The notes below the pieces were generated by a model. That model saw nothing but the letters and a program-made list of their open reading frames with translations, did not search any database and was not told the DNA's origin. Position numbers and translations under genes: made by a program. From contig NZ_NPKO01000006.1 in assembly GCF_008329605.1 (NCBI RefSeq), forward strand, positions 427,898 through 491,897: a DNA stretch of 64,000 bases, in the 5' to 3' direction. Position 1 is the first letter of the stretch, and each line of letters starts with the position of its first letter. Below are positions 1 to 7,624 of the stretch, piece after piece. This DNA is from Mycolicibacterium sp. P9-64. GTDB lineage: Bacteria > Actinomycetota > Actinomycetes > Mycobacteriales > Mycobacteriaceae.

Positions 1-1
1 C

Positions 2-463
2 GCCGCCGACCTGGCCGCACGGACCGCCGCGCTGGCCGACGAGTATGCCGGCATCATCGCGATGTCGATTCCTGGAGTGCGGCCGCACGACGCGATCGTC
101 GAAGGCAGTCGGGCACAGTCGGCCACCTCGCGCGAAGGTCTTCTGATCGACCACGTCAGGCGCCACGTACTGGTCGACGGTGCGCCCGTGCGATTGGCCT
201 ACCGGGAGTTCGAGTTGCTGCGGTATCTGGCAAGGCGTCCTGGCTCAGTGGTATCGCGCGACGAGTTGGTCCGCGAGGTGTGGCACGACGGACCACGTTC
301 GGACACCGGCGTCTCGGTACGGACGGTGGACACCCACGTCCGCAGGCTCCGCATCAAACTCGGTCACTACCAAGGGGTTCTGACCAGTGTGCGGGGTCAC
401 GGATATCGCTTCGAGCCGCGCCCGGACGTCCGTGTCGTGGGATCCGCAGCACGTCCCGCGTAA
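2..463 (+). CDS. OmpR-type winged-helix transcriptional regulator (5' partial)
   Basis: This is the C-terminal part of a DNA-binding regulator. The reading frame is open to the window edge, so the true start lies upstream; an internal ATG at 62 exists but has no convincing ribosome site. Visible residues form a Trans_reg_C winged helix: a beta strand (LLIDHVRRHVLVDG), then YREFELLRYL, the SRDELVREVW helix, the recognition helix RTVDTHVRRLRIKLG and a wing ending in VRGHGYRF. No receiver domain is visible, but it could lie upstream. The target is unknown. The next gene is convergent and begins 5 bases past the stop. Confidence 0.8.
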   Translation, partial: AADLAARTAALADEYAGIIAMSIPGVRPHDAIVEGSRAQSATSREGLLIDHVRRHVLVDGAPVRLAYREFELLRYLARRPGSVVSRDELVREVWHDGPRSDTGVSVRTVDTHVRRLRIKLGHYQGVLTSVRGHGYRFEPRPDVRVVGSAARPA

Positions 464-467
464 GGAT

Positions 468-875
468 CTACAGCGTCGCGGTGAGCGGGCCGGTCGTCTG
501 GCAGATGGACTTCGGCGGGTTGCCGGTCGACGCGCATCCGCGGCCCGTCGCGGTGTACGTGGCACCGGCCCGGTATGGCGCGTAATACACCTGGGCCGTC
601 TGCGTACCCTCCTTGTACTCGCACTGCTCGGCCGTTTGGCTGCCCTGCATCTGTATGCACGCCACCGACAACGTGGGTTCGGCGGCGACTGCACATGCAG
701 CGGGGGCGACCGTAGTGGTCACCATGTCGCGACCCGACACCTGCACGACGTGTGGCGGAGTGAGCGTGAACGAACATGGCGGAGCACCCGTCTCGGCAAG
801 AGCCGGAACGATCGCGGGCGTCCACGCCACGCCGAGCACCGCGATGGCGCAGGCAGTCAGGACGCGTCGAACCAT
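468..875 (-). CDS. Small secreted protein of unknown function
   Basis: A 135-residue protein that I do not recognise. The N-terminus MVRRVLTACAIAVLGVAW followed by PALAET looks like a Sec signal peptide cleaved near residue 28. The mature part has several cysteines (PPCSF, AACAV, VACIQ, EQCEY, GRGCAS, KSICQ), which suggests disulfide bonds outside the cytoplasm. I chose the ATG at 875; a GTG six codons upstream is possible. It lies 14 bases downstream of a DUF1275 gene on the same strand and may be co-transcribed with it. No function is proposed. Confidence 0.65.
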   Translation of the reverse strand: MVRRVLTACAIAVLGVAWTPAIVPALAETGAPPCSFTLTPPHVVQVSGRDMVTTTVAPAACAVAAEPTLSVACIQMQGSQTAEQCEYKEGTQTAQVYYAPYRAGATYTATGRGCASTGNPPKSICQTTGPLTATL

Positions 876-889
876 CCCAGGATGGTATG

Positions 890-1579
890 TCACCGCAGCA
901 CCCGCTCGTCGACGATGAACAGGACCAGCGTGACGGCCAGGATGCCCGCCGCCAGCCAGATCGCATGCGCACCCCACGCGCGGCTCGCGAAGGCACCGAT
1001 CAACGCTCCTCCCGCGAAGCCGATGATGAGGGTGCCGTAGACACCGCACGCGCGACGTGACGCGGCCTGCTTCTCGACGAAGCCGTCGTACCCGGACTCG
1101 ACGAACCGCATCAGGTTCCCCGTGGTGGCCACGGGGAGGTAGGCCAGGTCGCCGACGTTGCGGAACAGCCCCATTTGGACTGCGGCGAGAAAGGCGATCG
1201 GCACCGTGACGTAGCTGTGCGCCACGGACACCGGGACGAACCCGATTCCTGCCAGCACCACCACCTGCACCGCCATGGTCCAGCGCAGCGGGTGCTTCAC
1301 GACCCGTTCGACGCGGCCCGACTTGATGCGTGCGGCAAGCCCGACGCCGACGATGAACGCAAGAATGGGCCACACGTGTGCCAGCGCTGCCGACGGTTTG
1401 CGCTCGGATAGATTGATGGCGAAGAAGATGACGTTGCCGGTCTGGACGTTGGCGAATACCCCGCCGCGGACGAAGTAGGTGTGTGCGTCCATGAAGCCGT
1501 TGGTCAGCGTGAGCAGCAGGGCGAACCACAGTGTCCTGGACCGCTCGGTGTCGTCGCGGCCGACTGGCGCATCGCCCAT
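890..1579 (-). CDS. DUF1275 (YoaK-type) integral membrane protein
   Basis: A 229-residue polytopic membrane protein of the DUF1275/YoaK family. The family signature near the N-terminus is present: LLTLTNGFMDAHTYFVRGG, then FANVQTGNVI. About six hydrophobic segments follow (AHVWPILAFIVGVGL, MAVQVVVLAGIGFV, TLIIGFAGGALIGA, LAAGILAVTLVLFIV). The family has no established transport substrate. Length is typical. It sits 29 bases downstream of the glycosyltransferase gene and upstream of the small secreted protein, all on the minus strand. Confidence 0.85.
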   Translation of the reverse strand: MGDAPVGRDDTERSRTLWFALLLTLTNGFMDAHTYFVRGGVFANVQTGNVIFFAINLSERKPSAALAHVWPILAFIVGVGLAARIKSGRVERVVKHPLRWTMAVQVVVLAGIGFVPVSVAHSYVTVPIAFLAAVQMGLFRNVGDLAYLPVATTGNLMRFVESGYDGFVEKQAASRRACGVYGTLIIGFAGGALIGAFASRAWGAHAIWLAAGILAVTLVLFIVDERVLR

Positions 1580-1608
1580 TCGGACAAGCTATATGTGTCG
1601 TCGCGCGA

Positions 1609-2712
1609 TCATGCACCCAACGCGCTGAGCATGCCGGCGGCCGACCGTGGCCATGGGAACTCCTCGGCGCGGCGGCGCGCGTCGGTCCTGCGCAGGCGTT
1701 CGGGTCTGCCGATGATCGACGTCACGGCGTCGGCGATGGCCAGTGGATCGTTGTCGGCGGCGGCACCGCTGTCGGTGGTGAGGATCTCGGCGAGCGCCGA
1801 CGTGTTCGATACGACGGCCGGGGTGCCGCAGGCCAACGCCTCCAGCGCAGCCAACCCGAAGGTCTCGTGAGGTCCAGGCGCGAGGGCGACGTCGGCGGAC
1901 GCCAGGATGGCGGCCACGGTGTCGCGGCAGCCGACGTAGCCGGTGAAGTGGACGGGAAGACGCGCGGCCTGCCGCTCCAGCCGGGCCCGCAGCGGTCCCT
2001 CGCCGACGACGACGAGGCGCGCGTCAACCCCGGAATCACGCAGCGCGGCAACGGTATCGATGCTGCGATGGGCGTGTTTCTCCACCGACAGCCTGCCGCA
2101 GTGCACCAACAGTGTCTGCTCGGGATGCGCCCATTGGGCTCGGACTTGATCGCAGCGGTGCCGAGGGTGGAACTGTTCGAGGTCGACGCCAAGCGGGACG
2201 GTGACCGCGTTGTCCGCGTCGATGCGGTCGAACTCCTCGCGGGCGAATGCCGTGGTGCACACCACTGCGTCGTAGTTGGCGGCGGTTCTGCGGTTCGCGA
2301 CGTCGGCGGCCGCCCGCGCCAGTCGGCGCGGAAGCAGTTGTCCCAGCAAGCGATCGAGCCGCTCGTGGGAGATCATCACGGTGGCCACGTCACGACTTCT
2401 GCCCCACGGGCCGAGCGACCGGAGCGTGAGCCGGTCGGAGACCTCGAGCGCGTCGGGCTCGAGGCGTTCCAGCAGCGAGGTGACCCGCCCGGGCAGCACC
2501 GCCCGGTAGCCTCCGGTGAAGGGAATCTTTCTGGCAGGCAACGAGATTCGTCTGACTCCGGATGGCATGCGGTGAGCCTCTGCCGTGGCGCCGGGCACCA
2601 AGAGGTAGACCTCGTGGCCGGCGGCGCAGTACTCCGCACCGAGGCGGTCCACCGCAGTTCGCAGCCCTCCGGAGCGCGGGCCGTAGAAGTTCGCCACCTG
2701 AACTACCCGCAT
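1609..2712 (-). CDS. mgtA: GT4-family mannosyltransferase, MgtA-like
   Basis: A 367-residue retaining glycosyltransferase of family GT4, most likely acting on mycobacterial mannolipids at the cytoplasmic face of the membrane. The N-terminal Rossmann half begins VVQVANFYGPRSGGLRTAV, the usual acceptor/nucleotide loop. The C-terminal half has VHCGRLSVEKH and the donor-binding EX7E-type stretch PHETFGLAALEALACGTP. From memory it closely resembles M. tuberculosis Rv0557 (MgtA, formerly PimB), a GDP-mannose-dependent transferase. I chose the ATG at 2712, which begins directly at the first beta strand; a GTG eight codons upstream is also possible. Precise acceptor specificity is inference. Confidence 0.8.
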   Translation of the reverse strand: MRVVQVANFYGPRSGGLRTAVDRLGAEYCAAGHEVYLLVPGATAEAHRMPSGVRRISLPARKIPFTGGYRAVLPGRVTSLLERLEPDALEVSDRLTLRSLGPWGRSRDVATVMISHERLDRLLGQLLPRRLARAAADVANRRTAANYDAVVCTTAFAREEFDRIDADNAVTVPLGVDLEQFHPRHRCDQVRAQWAHPEQTLLVHCGRLSVEKHAHRSIDTVAALRDSGVDARLVVVGEGPLRARLERQAARLPVHFTGYVGCRDTVAAILASADVALAPGPHETFGLAALEALACGTPAVVSNTSALAEILTTDSGAAADNDPLAIADAVTSIIGRPERLRRTDARRRAEEFPWPRSAAGMLSALGA

Positions 2713-2813
2713 ACCTGCATCAGAACTGGGGCGCACGAGCGGTCACGAACGGTGGGTGAACGGTCACCTGAACGAGTGGTGAATACCGGCCACCGCCGGT
2801 ATCGAGTGCCGAA

Positions 2814-3734
2814 TCAGCCGATGTACTTGGTGAACCAGTCCTGCACGCGCTTCCAGGCATCGGCGGCTGCCACGGGGTCGTAGCGCTCCCCCGTGTCGTT
2901 GAAGAAGGCATGATCGGCGTTGGGTTCGACGACCAGTTCGTTGACGAGCCCCGCCTTGTCGAGGGCCTGCTGCGCGGCGTCCTTGGTACCGGTGACCCGA
3001 GCGTCCTTGGCACCGTAGAACCCCAGGACGGCGACGTCCTTCGAGCCGTTGAAGTCGGCGCCGTCCGGCAGGGGACCGTAGAACGGGACGGCGGCCGCCA
3101 GTTGCGGCTCGCCCGAGGCCAGCAGCTGCCACACCAGGCCGCCGCCCATGCAGAACCCGACCGCCGCGACCTTCGCGCCCGGCGCGCGGCGTTGCAGCTC
3201 CGCGACCCCGGACTTGAGGTTGGCCACGAACACCTCTGGCGGGATCTTGCTGAGCTCGGCGGTGGCCTGCGCGGGGTCGGTGAACGTCGCGGTGCCACCC
3301 TTGGCCGAGAGCAGGTCGATGGCGATGCTCGAGTAACCGATGCCCGCGAACCGGCCCGCGACCGAACGCACCCAGTCGTTGAGTCCCTTGTTCTCGTGGA
3401 TGACCAGCACCGCGCCCTTCGGGCTCTGCGCAGGCGCCCATGCACCCTGCAGCTCACCCTGCGGGCCTGCCCACGTGATGGGCTGGGTGGGCACGGTGTT
3501 CTCCGAGCCGGGTGGGGGCCCGCTCTCGGTGGTGGGGGTGGCTCCGCCAGTTGCGGTGACGGGCGCGTCGGCGGCCGGCTTCTTGTCGTCAGCGCACGCC
3601 GCAATCAACGCGGTTGCCGCGGCGGTTCCGACGCCGATTAGCGCCAATCGACGCAACGCCTCCCGTCTGGACAGCAGCCCGTCCACGTGATCGGTGGCGA
3701 TTTCCTCGGCAATATAGCGCTCCAACGGGGTCAC
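2814..3734 (-). CDS. Exported dienelactone hydrolase family protein
   Basis: A 306-residue alpha/beta hydrolase of the dienelactone hydrolase family. Residues 22-47 carry a SRREALRRLALIG start and a hydrophobic run ending in LIAACADD, which looks like a Tat signal with a lipobox cysteine, so it is probably anchored outside the membrane. A low-complexity Pro/Thr linker follows. The catalytic cysteine sits in GFCMGG (the DLH nucleophile elbow), the acid in YGAKD and the histidine in NADHAFF. The natural substrate is unknown; homologues hydrolyse lactones or esters. It is divergent from the SDR gene at 3801. Confidence 0.85.
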   Translation of the reverse strand: MTPLERYIAEEIATDHVDGLLSRREALRRLALIGVGTAAATALIAACADDKKPAADAPVTATGGATPTTESGPPPGSENTVPTQPITWAGPQGELQGAWAPAQSPKGAVLVIHENKGLNDWVRSVAGRFAGIGYSSIAIDLLSAKGGTATFTDPAQATAELSKIPPEVFVANLKSGVAELQRRAPGAKVAAVGFCMGGGLVWQLLASGEPQLAAAVPFYGPLPDGADFNGSKDVAVLGFYGAKDARVTGTKDAAQQALDKAGLVNELVVEPNADHAFFNDTGERYDPVAAADAWKRVQDWFTKYIG

Positions 3735-3800
3735 GGAAGCGAGTATGCCCTCGTCTGCTGAAGTGCAGTTGGCGATGGCCTGGACAGGAATACTGACTTC

Positions 3801-4721
3801 ATGGCAACGACACCCGACCCCACAGCCCTCGAGGGCCGCGTCGCCGTCGTAGCCGGAGCGACGCGTGGCGCAGGCCGCGGAATTGCTGCTGCACTAGGCG
3901 AAGCGGGGGCGACGGTGGTCTGCACCGGCCGCAGCAGTACGTCGGGCACCCTGAGGTCGGACTACGACCGGCCGGAGACCATCGAGGAGACGGCTGAGCT
4001 CGTCACGTCCCTCGGCGGGGTTGGCGTCGCCATCGCCGTCGACCACCTCGATCCCGCGCAGGTGCGGAGCCTGGCCGACCGGCTGCGCGGCGACTACGGC
4101 GCCATCGACATCCTGGTGAACGACATCTGGGGCGCCGAGGTTCTCAAGGGTCCACCGTCGACGTGGAACAAGCCGATGTGGGAACTCGACCTCGACGCCG
4201 GATTGCGAACCGTGCGGCTCGGCGTCGAAACCCATCTGATCACGTCGCACTGTCTGCTTCCGCTGCTCGTCACGCGGCCGGGTGGCCTGCTGGTCGAGGT
4301 GACCGACGGAACGGCCGAGTTCAACGCCCAGAACTACCGGGTCTCGGTGTACTACGACCTGGCGAAGGTCGCGGTGAATCGGATCGCCTTCAGCCAGGGG
4401 CACGACCTGGCACCGTTCGGCGCGACGGCCGTTGCGGTCACGCCGGGCTGGCTGCGCTCGGAGATGATGCTCGACAACTACGCCGTCACCGAGGCGAATT
4501 GGCAGACCGCGATGGAGGTCAGGCCCGACGGCTACCCCACGGCGCCGGGTGCCTTCACACAATCGGAGACCCCGCGCTTCGTCGGCCGCGGGGTGGCCGC
4601 CATAGCTGCGGATCCCGATCGGGCCCGGTGGAATCAGCGCTCGGCGAGCTCGGCAGAGCTCGCACACGAGTACGGTTTCACCGACGTCGACGGACGTCTG
4701 CCCGACGCCTGGGCGGAATAG
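3801..4721 (+). CDS. SDR family oxidoreductase
   Basis: A 306-residue short-chain dehydrogenase/reductase. The nucleotide-binding glycine motif is GATRGAGRG at about residue 19. CTGRSS after beta-2 favours NADP(H). NDIWG replaces the usual NNAG, and the catalytic region has S/T near VEVTDGT with the YDLAK (YxxxK) helix. It is longer than the classical 250 residues because of C-terminal additions. ATG at 3801 is the first good start. It is followed by an amidohydrolase 68 bases downstream on the same strand. The substrate cannot be read from sequence. Confidence 0.85.
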   Translation: MATTPDPTALEGRVAVVAGATRGAGRGIAAALGEAGATVVCTGRSSTSGTLRSDYDRPETIEETAELVTSLGGVGVAIAVDHLDPAQVRSLADRLRGDYGAIDILVNDIWGAEVLKGPPSTWNKPMWELDLDAGLRTVRLGVETHLITSHCLLPLLVTRPGGLLVEVTDGTAEFNAQNYRVSVYYDLAKVAVNRIAFSQGHDLAPFGATAVAVTPGWLRSEMMLDNYAVTEANWQTAMEVRPDGYPTAPGAFTQSETPRFVGRGVAAIAADPDRARWNQRSASSAELAHEYGFTDVDGRLPDAWAE

Positions 4722-4724
4722 TAG

Positions 4725-4740
4725 ACATTTTTGGAAATGT
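4725..4740. repeat. Short AT-rich palindrome after the SDR stop
   Basis: ACATTT-TTGG-AAATGT forms a perfect 6-bp inverted repeat three bases beyond the SDR stop, AT-rich in a GC-rich region. It could be a weak hairpin or an operator for the amidohydrolase gene starting at 4790. A TTGACA hexamer follows at 4754-4759. Confidence 0.4.
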
Positions 4741-4789
4741 GTTCACGATTTCGTTGACACCGCGGTCGGCGACCTGTTCCATGACTTGA

Positions 4790-6580
4790 GTGACCTACGA
4801 CACGATCATTCGCAACGGCCGCTGGTTCGACGGCACCGGCGCCCCATCGGCGGTGCGCAGCATCGGCATCCGCGGTGGCCACGTGGTCGCGGTCGCAACC
4901 GAGGAACTCGATGAGACCGGTTGCCCTCAGGTCATCGACGCCACCGGTAAGTGGGTACTGCCCGGCATGCTCGACATCCACACGCACTACGACGTCGAGG
5001 TGCTCGACGGCCCCGCACTGTCGGAGTCGCTCCGGCACGGCGTGACCACGGTGATGCTCGGCTCTTGCTCGCTGTCGACCATCCACGTGGACGGCGTCGA
5101 CGCAGGCGATCTGTTCGGTCGCGTCGAAGCCATCCCCCGCGAGCACGTCATCGACGCGGTGGACCGGCACAAGACCTGGACCACGTGCGACGAGTACGTC
5201 GACGCACTCGAGGCGCGTCCGCTCGGACCGAACCTCGCGGCGTTCATCGGACATTCCGACATGCGCACGGCCGTCATGGGTTTGGTGCGCGCGACGTCGA
5301 AGTCGGTGTCGCCGACGAAGGGCGAACAGGCCGAGATGGAGCGGATGCTCGCCGAGGCGCTGCGCGCCGGCTTCGTCGGAATGTCTTCTCAGCAGCTGCT
5401 ATTCGACAAACTCGACGGCGACACCTGCCGGTCGCGGACGCTGCCTTCGACCTATGCCAAGCCCCGCGAGCTGCGCAGGCTGAAGTCGATGCTGCGCAAG
5501 GCGGGGCGCATCCTGCAGTCCGGGCCCGACATCCAGAACCCGCTGAACGTCGGCTCGCAGGTGGCGCAGTCGCTCGGCATCTTCCGCAATCCGCTCAAGA
5601 CCAGCCTGCTGTCGGCGGCCGACGTCAAGGCCAACCCGTACGCGGTCCACTTGATGGGCCCCGTGGCGAGGTTCGTCAACCGGCTGGGCGGCAACTTCCG
5701 CTGGCAACACCTTCCCGTGCCGTTCGAGGTCTACGCCGACGGCATCGACCTGGTGATCTTCGAGGAGTTCGGGGCGGGTGCGGCCGCGCTGCACCTTCGC
5801 GACGAGGTGGAACGCAACGAGATGATGCGCGACGAGTCGTATCGCCGCGAATTCCGCAAGCAGTACGAGAGCAAGTTCGGGGTCCGCGTCTGGCACAGGG
5901 ACTTCTTCGACGCCCACATCGTGGCCTGCCCCGACGAGTCGGTGATCGGCAAGTCGTTCGGACAGGTCGGTCGCGACCGCGGCGGAGTGCACCCCGTCGA
6001 CGCGTTCCTCGACCTGGTGCTCGAACACGGCAGGTCGCTGCGCTGGCGCACCACGATCTCGAATCACCGGCCCGAGGTGCTCAAGAAGCTGGCGCGCGAG
6101 CCCAGCGTTCAGATGGGCTTCTCCGATGCTGGTGCGCACCTGCGGAACATGGCGTTCTACAACATGGGGCTGCGCCTGCTCCGGCACGTCAACGACGCCA
6201 AACAGGCGGGCCGCGAGTTCATGACCATCGAGGCGGCCGTGCACCGGCTGACCGGTGAGTTGGCCGACTGGTATCGGCTGGACGCCGGGCACCTGCGCAT
6301 CGGGGACCGCGCCGACGTGGTGATCATCGACCCCGCCCACCTCGACGAGTCGCTGGACGACTACGCCGAGCAACCCGTCGAGCAGTACGGCGGCCTGTCG
6401 AGAATGGTGAACCGCAACGACGCCGCCGTCACCGCGGTGCTCGTCGGCGGCCGCACCGTGTTCACGGAAGGCGAGGCCACGGATCTGGTAGGACGGCAGC
6501 GCACCGGGCGCTTCCTGCGGGCGTCACACAAGTCGCCAGCACTCCCCACGGAGAAGGGTGAATTGACAAGTGTCGGTTGA
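4790..6580 (+). CDS. Amidohydrolase family protein (N-acyl-D-amino-acid deacylase-like)
   Basis: A 596-residue metal-dependent amidohydrolase. The N-terminus TIIRNGRWFDGTG and the strand VLPGMLDIHTHYD carry the HxH metal ligands of the TIM-barrel superfamily. Further metal or catalytic residues are plausible at GHSDMR, TTISNH and GFSDAGAH (late Asp). The C-terminal strand LRIGDRADVVIIDP closes the beta-sandwich. The layout matches D-aminoacylase/N-acyl-D-amino-acid deacylases, but the substrate is unknown. The GTG start has no clear ribosome site. TTGACA at 4754-4759 would place transcription initiation near the start codon, so a leaderless message is possible. Its end overlaps the next gene by 11 bases. 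Confidence 0.8.
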   Translation: MTYDTIIRNGRWFDGTGAPSAVRSIGIRGGHVVAVATEELDETGCPQVIDATGKWVLPGMLDIHTHYDVEVLDGPALSESLRHGVTTVMLGSCSLSTIHVDGVDAGDLFGRVEAIPREHVIDAVDRHKTWTTCDEYVDALEARPLGPNLAAFIGHSDMRTAVMGLVRATSKSVSPTKGEQAEMERMLAEALRAGFVGMSSQQLLFDKLDGDTCRSRTLPSTYAKPRELRRLKSMLRKAGRILQSGPDIQNPLNVGSQVAQSLGIFRNPLKTSLLSAADVKANPYAVHLMGPVARFVNRLGGNFRWQHLPVPFEVYADGIDLVIFEEFGAGAAALHLRDEVERNEMMRDESYRREFRKQYESKFGVRVWHRDFFDAHIVACPDESVIGKSFGQVGRDRGGVHPVDAFLDLVLEHGRSLRWRTTISNHRPEVLKKLAREPSVQMGFSDAGAHLRNMAFYNMGLRLLRHVNDAKQAGREFMTIEAAVHRLTGELADWYRLDAGHLRIGDRADVVIIDPAHLDESLDDYAEQPVEQYGGLSRMVNRNDAAVTAVLVGGRTVFTEGEATDLVGRQRTGRFLRASHKSPALPTEKGELTSVG

Positions 6581-7013
6581 GGATACGGTTCGCGGGCTCT
6601 GGAAGGCGCTATCGGAACGAGACTGGGACGGGGTGGCTGCAAGCGTCTCGGATGACTGCATCTACGTCGACATGCCGGTCGGGCCCACTGCCGCCGCACG
6701 CGGTCCCGAGGACATCGTCAAGCGGTTGAAGATCGGCATCGAACCGTTGGCGTCCTACGAGAACTTCACGGGTCTGCTGCTCGCCGACGGCAGCGATGTC
6801 ATGTACGAACACCATGAGGAATGGCATTGGAAGACAGGCGAATCCGCTGTTCTTCAGTTCGTCTCGGTGCACCGCGTCGAGAACGGCAAGGTCACCCTGT
6901 GGAAGGACTACTGGGACATGGGAGCCCTGGCCAATCACGCGCCCCCGACGTGGATGGCGGATTTTGCGACTGCCGACATGTCGTGGATCTTCGACGCGAC
7001 CGGCTTGATCTAG
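6570..7013 (+). CDS. NTF2-like / limonene-epoxide-hydrolase-type protein
   Basis: A 147-residue cone-shaped alpha+beta-barrel protein of the SnoaL/NTF2 superfamily. Its arrangement resembles limonene-1,2-epoxide hydrolases: a YEN triad mid-protein (YxN of those enzymes) and NGKVTLWKDYWDM near the C-terminus, where the Arg/Asp catalytic residues usually sit. The usual acid pair is not unambiguous, so epoxide hydrolase activity is inference. The GTG start at 6570 lies inside the amidohydrolase gene (11-base overlap), so the two are probably translationally coupled. Confidence 0.75.
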   Translation: MSVEDTVRGLWKALSERDWDGVAASVSDDCIYVDMPVGPTAAARGPEDIVKRLKIGIEPLASYENFTGLLLADGSDVMYEHHEEWHWKTGESAVLQFVSVHRVENGKVTLWKDYWDMGALANHAPPTWMADFATADMSWIFDATGLI

Positions 7014-7028
7014 GTCATCTCGGCTGAT

Positions 7029-7062
7029 CGGGATCTGGCCGGTGAGCCGACACGAGATCCCG
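7029..7062. terminator. Probable bidirectional terminator between convergent genes
   Basis: CGGGATCT at 7029-7036 and AGATCCCG at 7055-7062 form a perfect 8-bp inverted repeat in the gap between the convergent NTF2-like gene (stop 7013) and the CMD-family gene (stop 7084). There is no long T run on either side. Confidence 0.5.
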
Positions 7063-7083
7063 TGGAGGTGCGCTTGCGTACGC

Positions 7084-7566
7084 CTACAACGTGATCTTGC
7101 AGCTCTGGCCGATATCGAGCGTGCGCAGCATCCGGCCCATCCCGAGCCACATGGCACAGGACAACGCGAGATCGGTGAGCAACTCCGGGGTGAACTGCTC
7201 GTTGCAGCGGTCCCAGAAGTCCTCGTCGTCACGAAGGCCAGTGTGGTCGCCGGCGAACCGCGCCGCGAACTCGGCGGCAACGCGTTCCTGCGCGCTGTAG
7301 CCCGGCCAGGTGCGCCACTCGGTGGCGTGGTCGTAGAGGTCTTCGTCGACGCCTGCCGCGATGCCGTCGGCGTCGCGAGTGTTCTGGCAGACCACGCACT
7401 CGTTGTCGAGCGCGATCACCATGCGCGCCAGCTCCCGAACGCGCATCGGCAATCTGTTCTTGTTATAGACCGCGTGGGTGAATCCGGCCATGGCGACACC
7501 GATGTCGGGTGATTTGACGATCCATCCTGCGGCGTCGTCGTCGGCGAACTCTCCAATTCGACTCAT
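7084..7566 (-). CDS. Carboxymuconolactone decarboxylase (AhpD-like) family protein
   Basis: A 160-residue all-helical CMD/AhpD-fold protein. The conserved core is MRVRELARMVIALDNECVVC continuing into QNTRD. The CVVC pair with a downstream acidic residue is the redox-type CxxC of AhpD-like members. Activity may be peroxidase or disulfide reductase; the substrate is unknown. I prefer the ATG at 7566 over the one at 7593, because a KstR-like palindrome at 7597-7610 would sit almost on top of the longer start. The gene is on the same strand as the upstream MFS exporter. Confidence 0.8.
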   Translation of the reverse strand: MSRIGEFADDDAAGWIVKSPDIGVAMAGFTHAVYNKNRLPMRVRELARMVIALDNECVVCQNTRDADGIAAGVDEDLYDHATEWRTWPGYSAQERVAAEFAARFAGDHTGLRDDEDFWDRCNEQFTPELLTDLALSCAMWLGMGRMLRTLDIGQSCKITL

Positions 7567-7596
7567 GGCCGAATGGTACGCCCGAAAGGGCATTTC

Positions 7597-7610
7597 TGGA
7601 ACACGTTCTA
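7597..7610. promoter_or_regulatory. KstR-like operator upstream of the CMD-family gene
   Basis: TGGAACACGTTCTA matches the published KstR pattern TnnAACnnGTTnnA at every fixed position. It lies 31 bases upstream of the ATG at 7566, where a repressor would block transcription. KstR controls sterol catabolism in mycobacteria; its action here is inferred. Confidence 0.6.
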
Positions 7611-7624
7611 GTTTCCTCTTCTGG

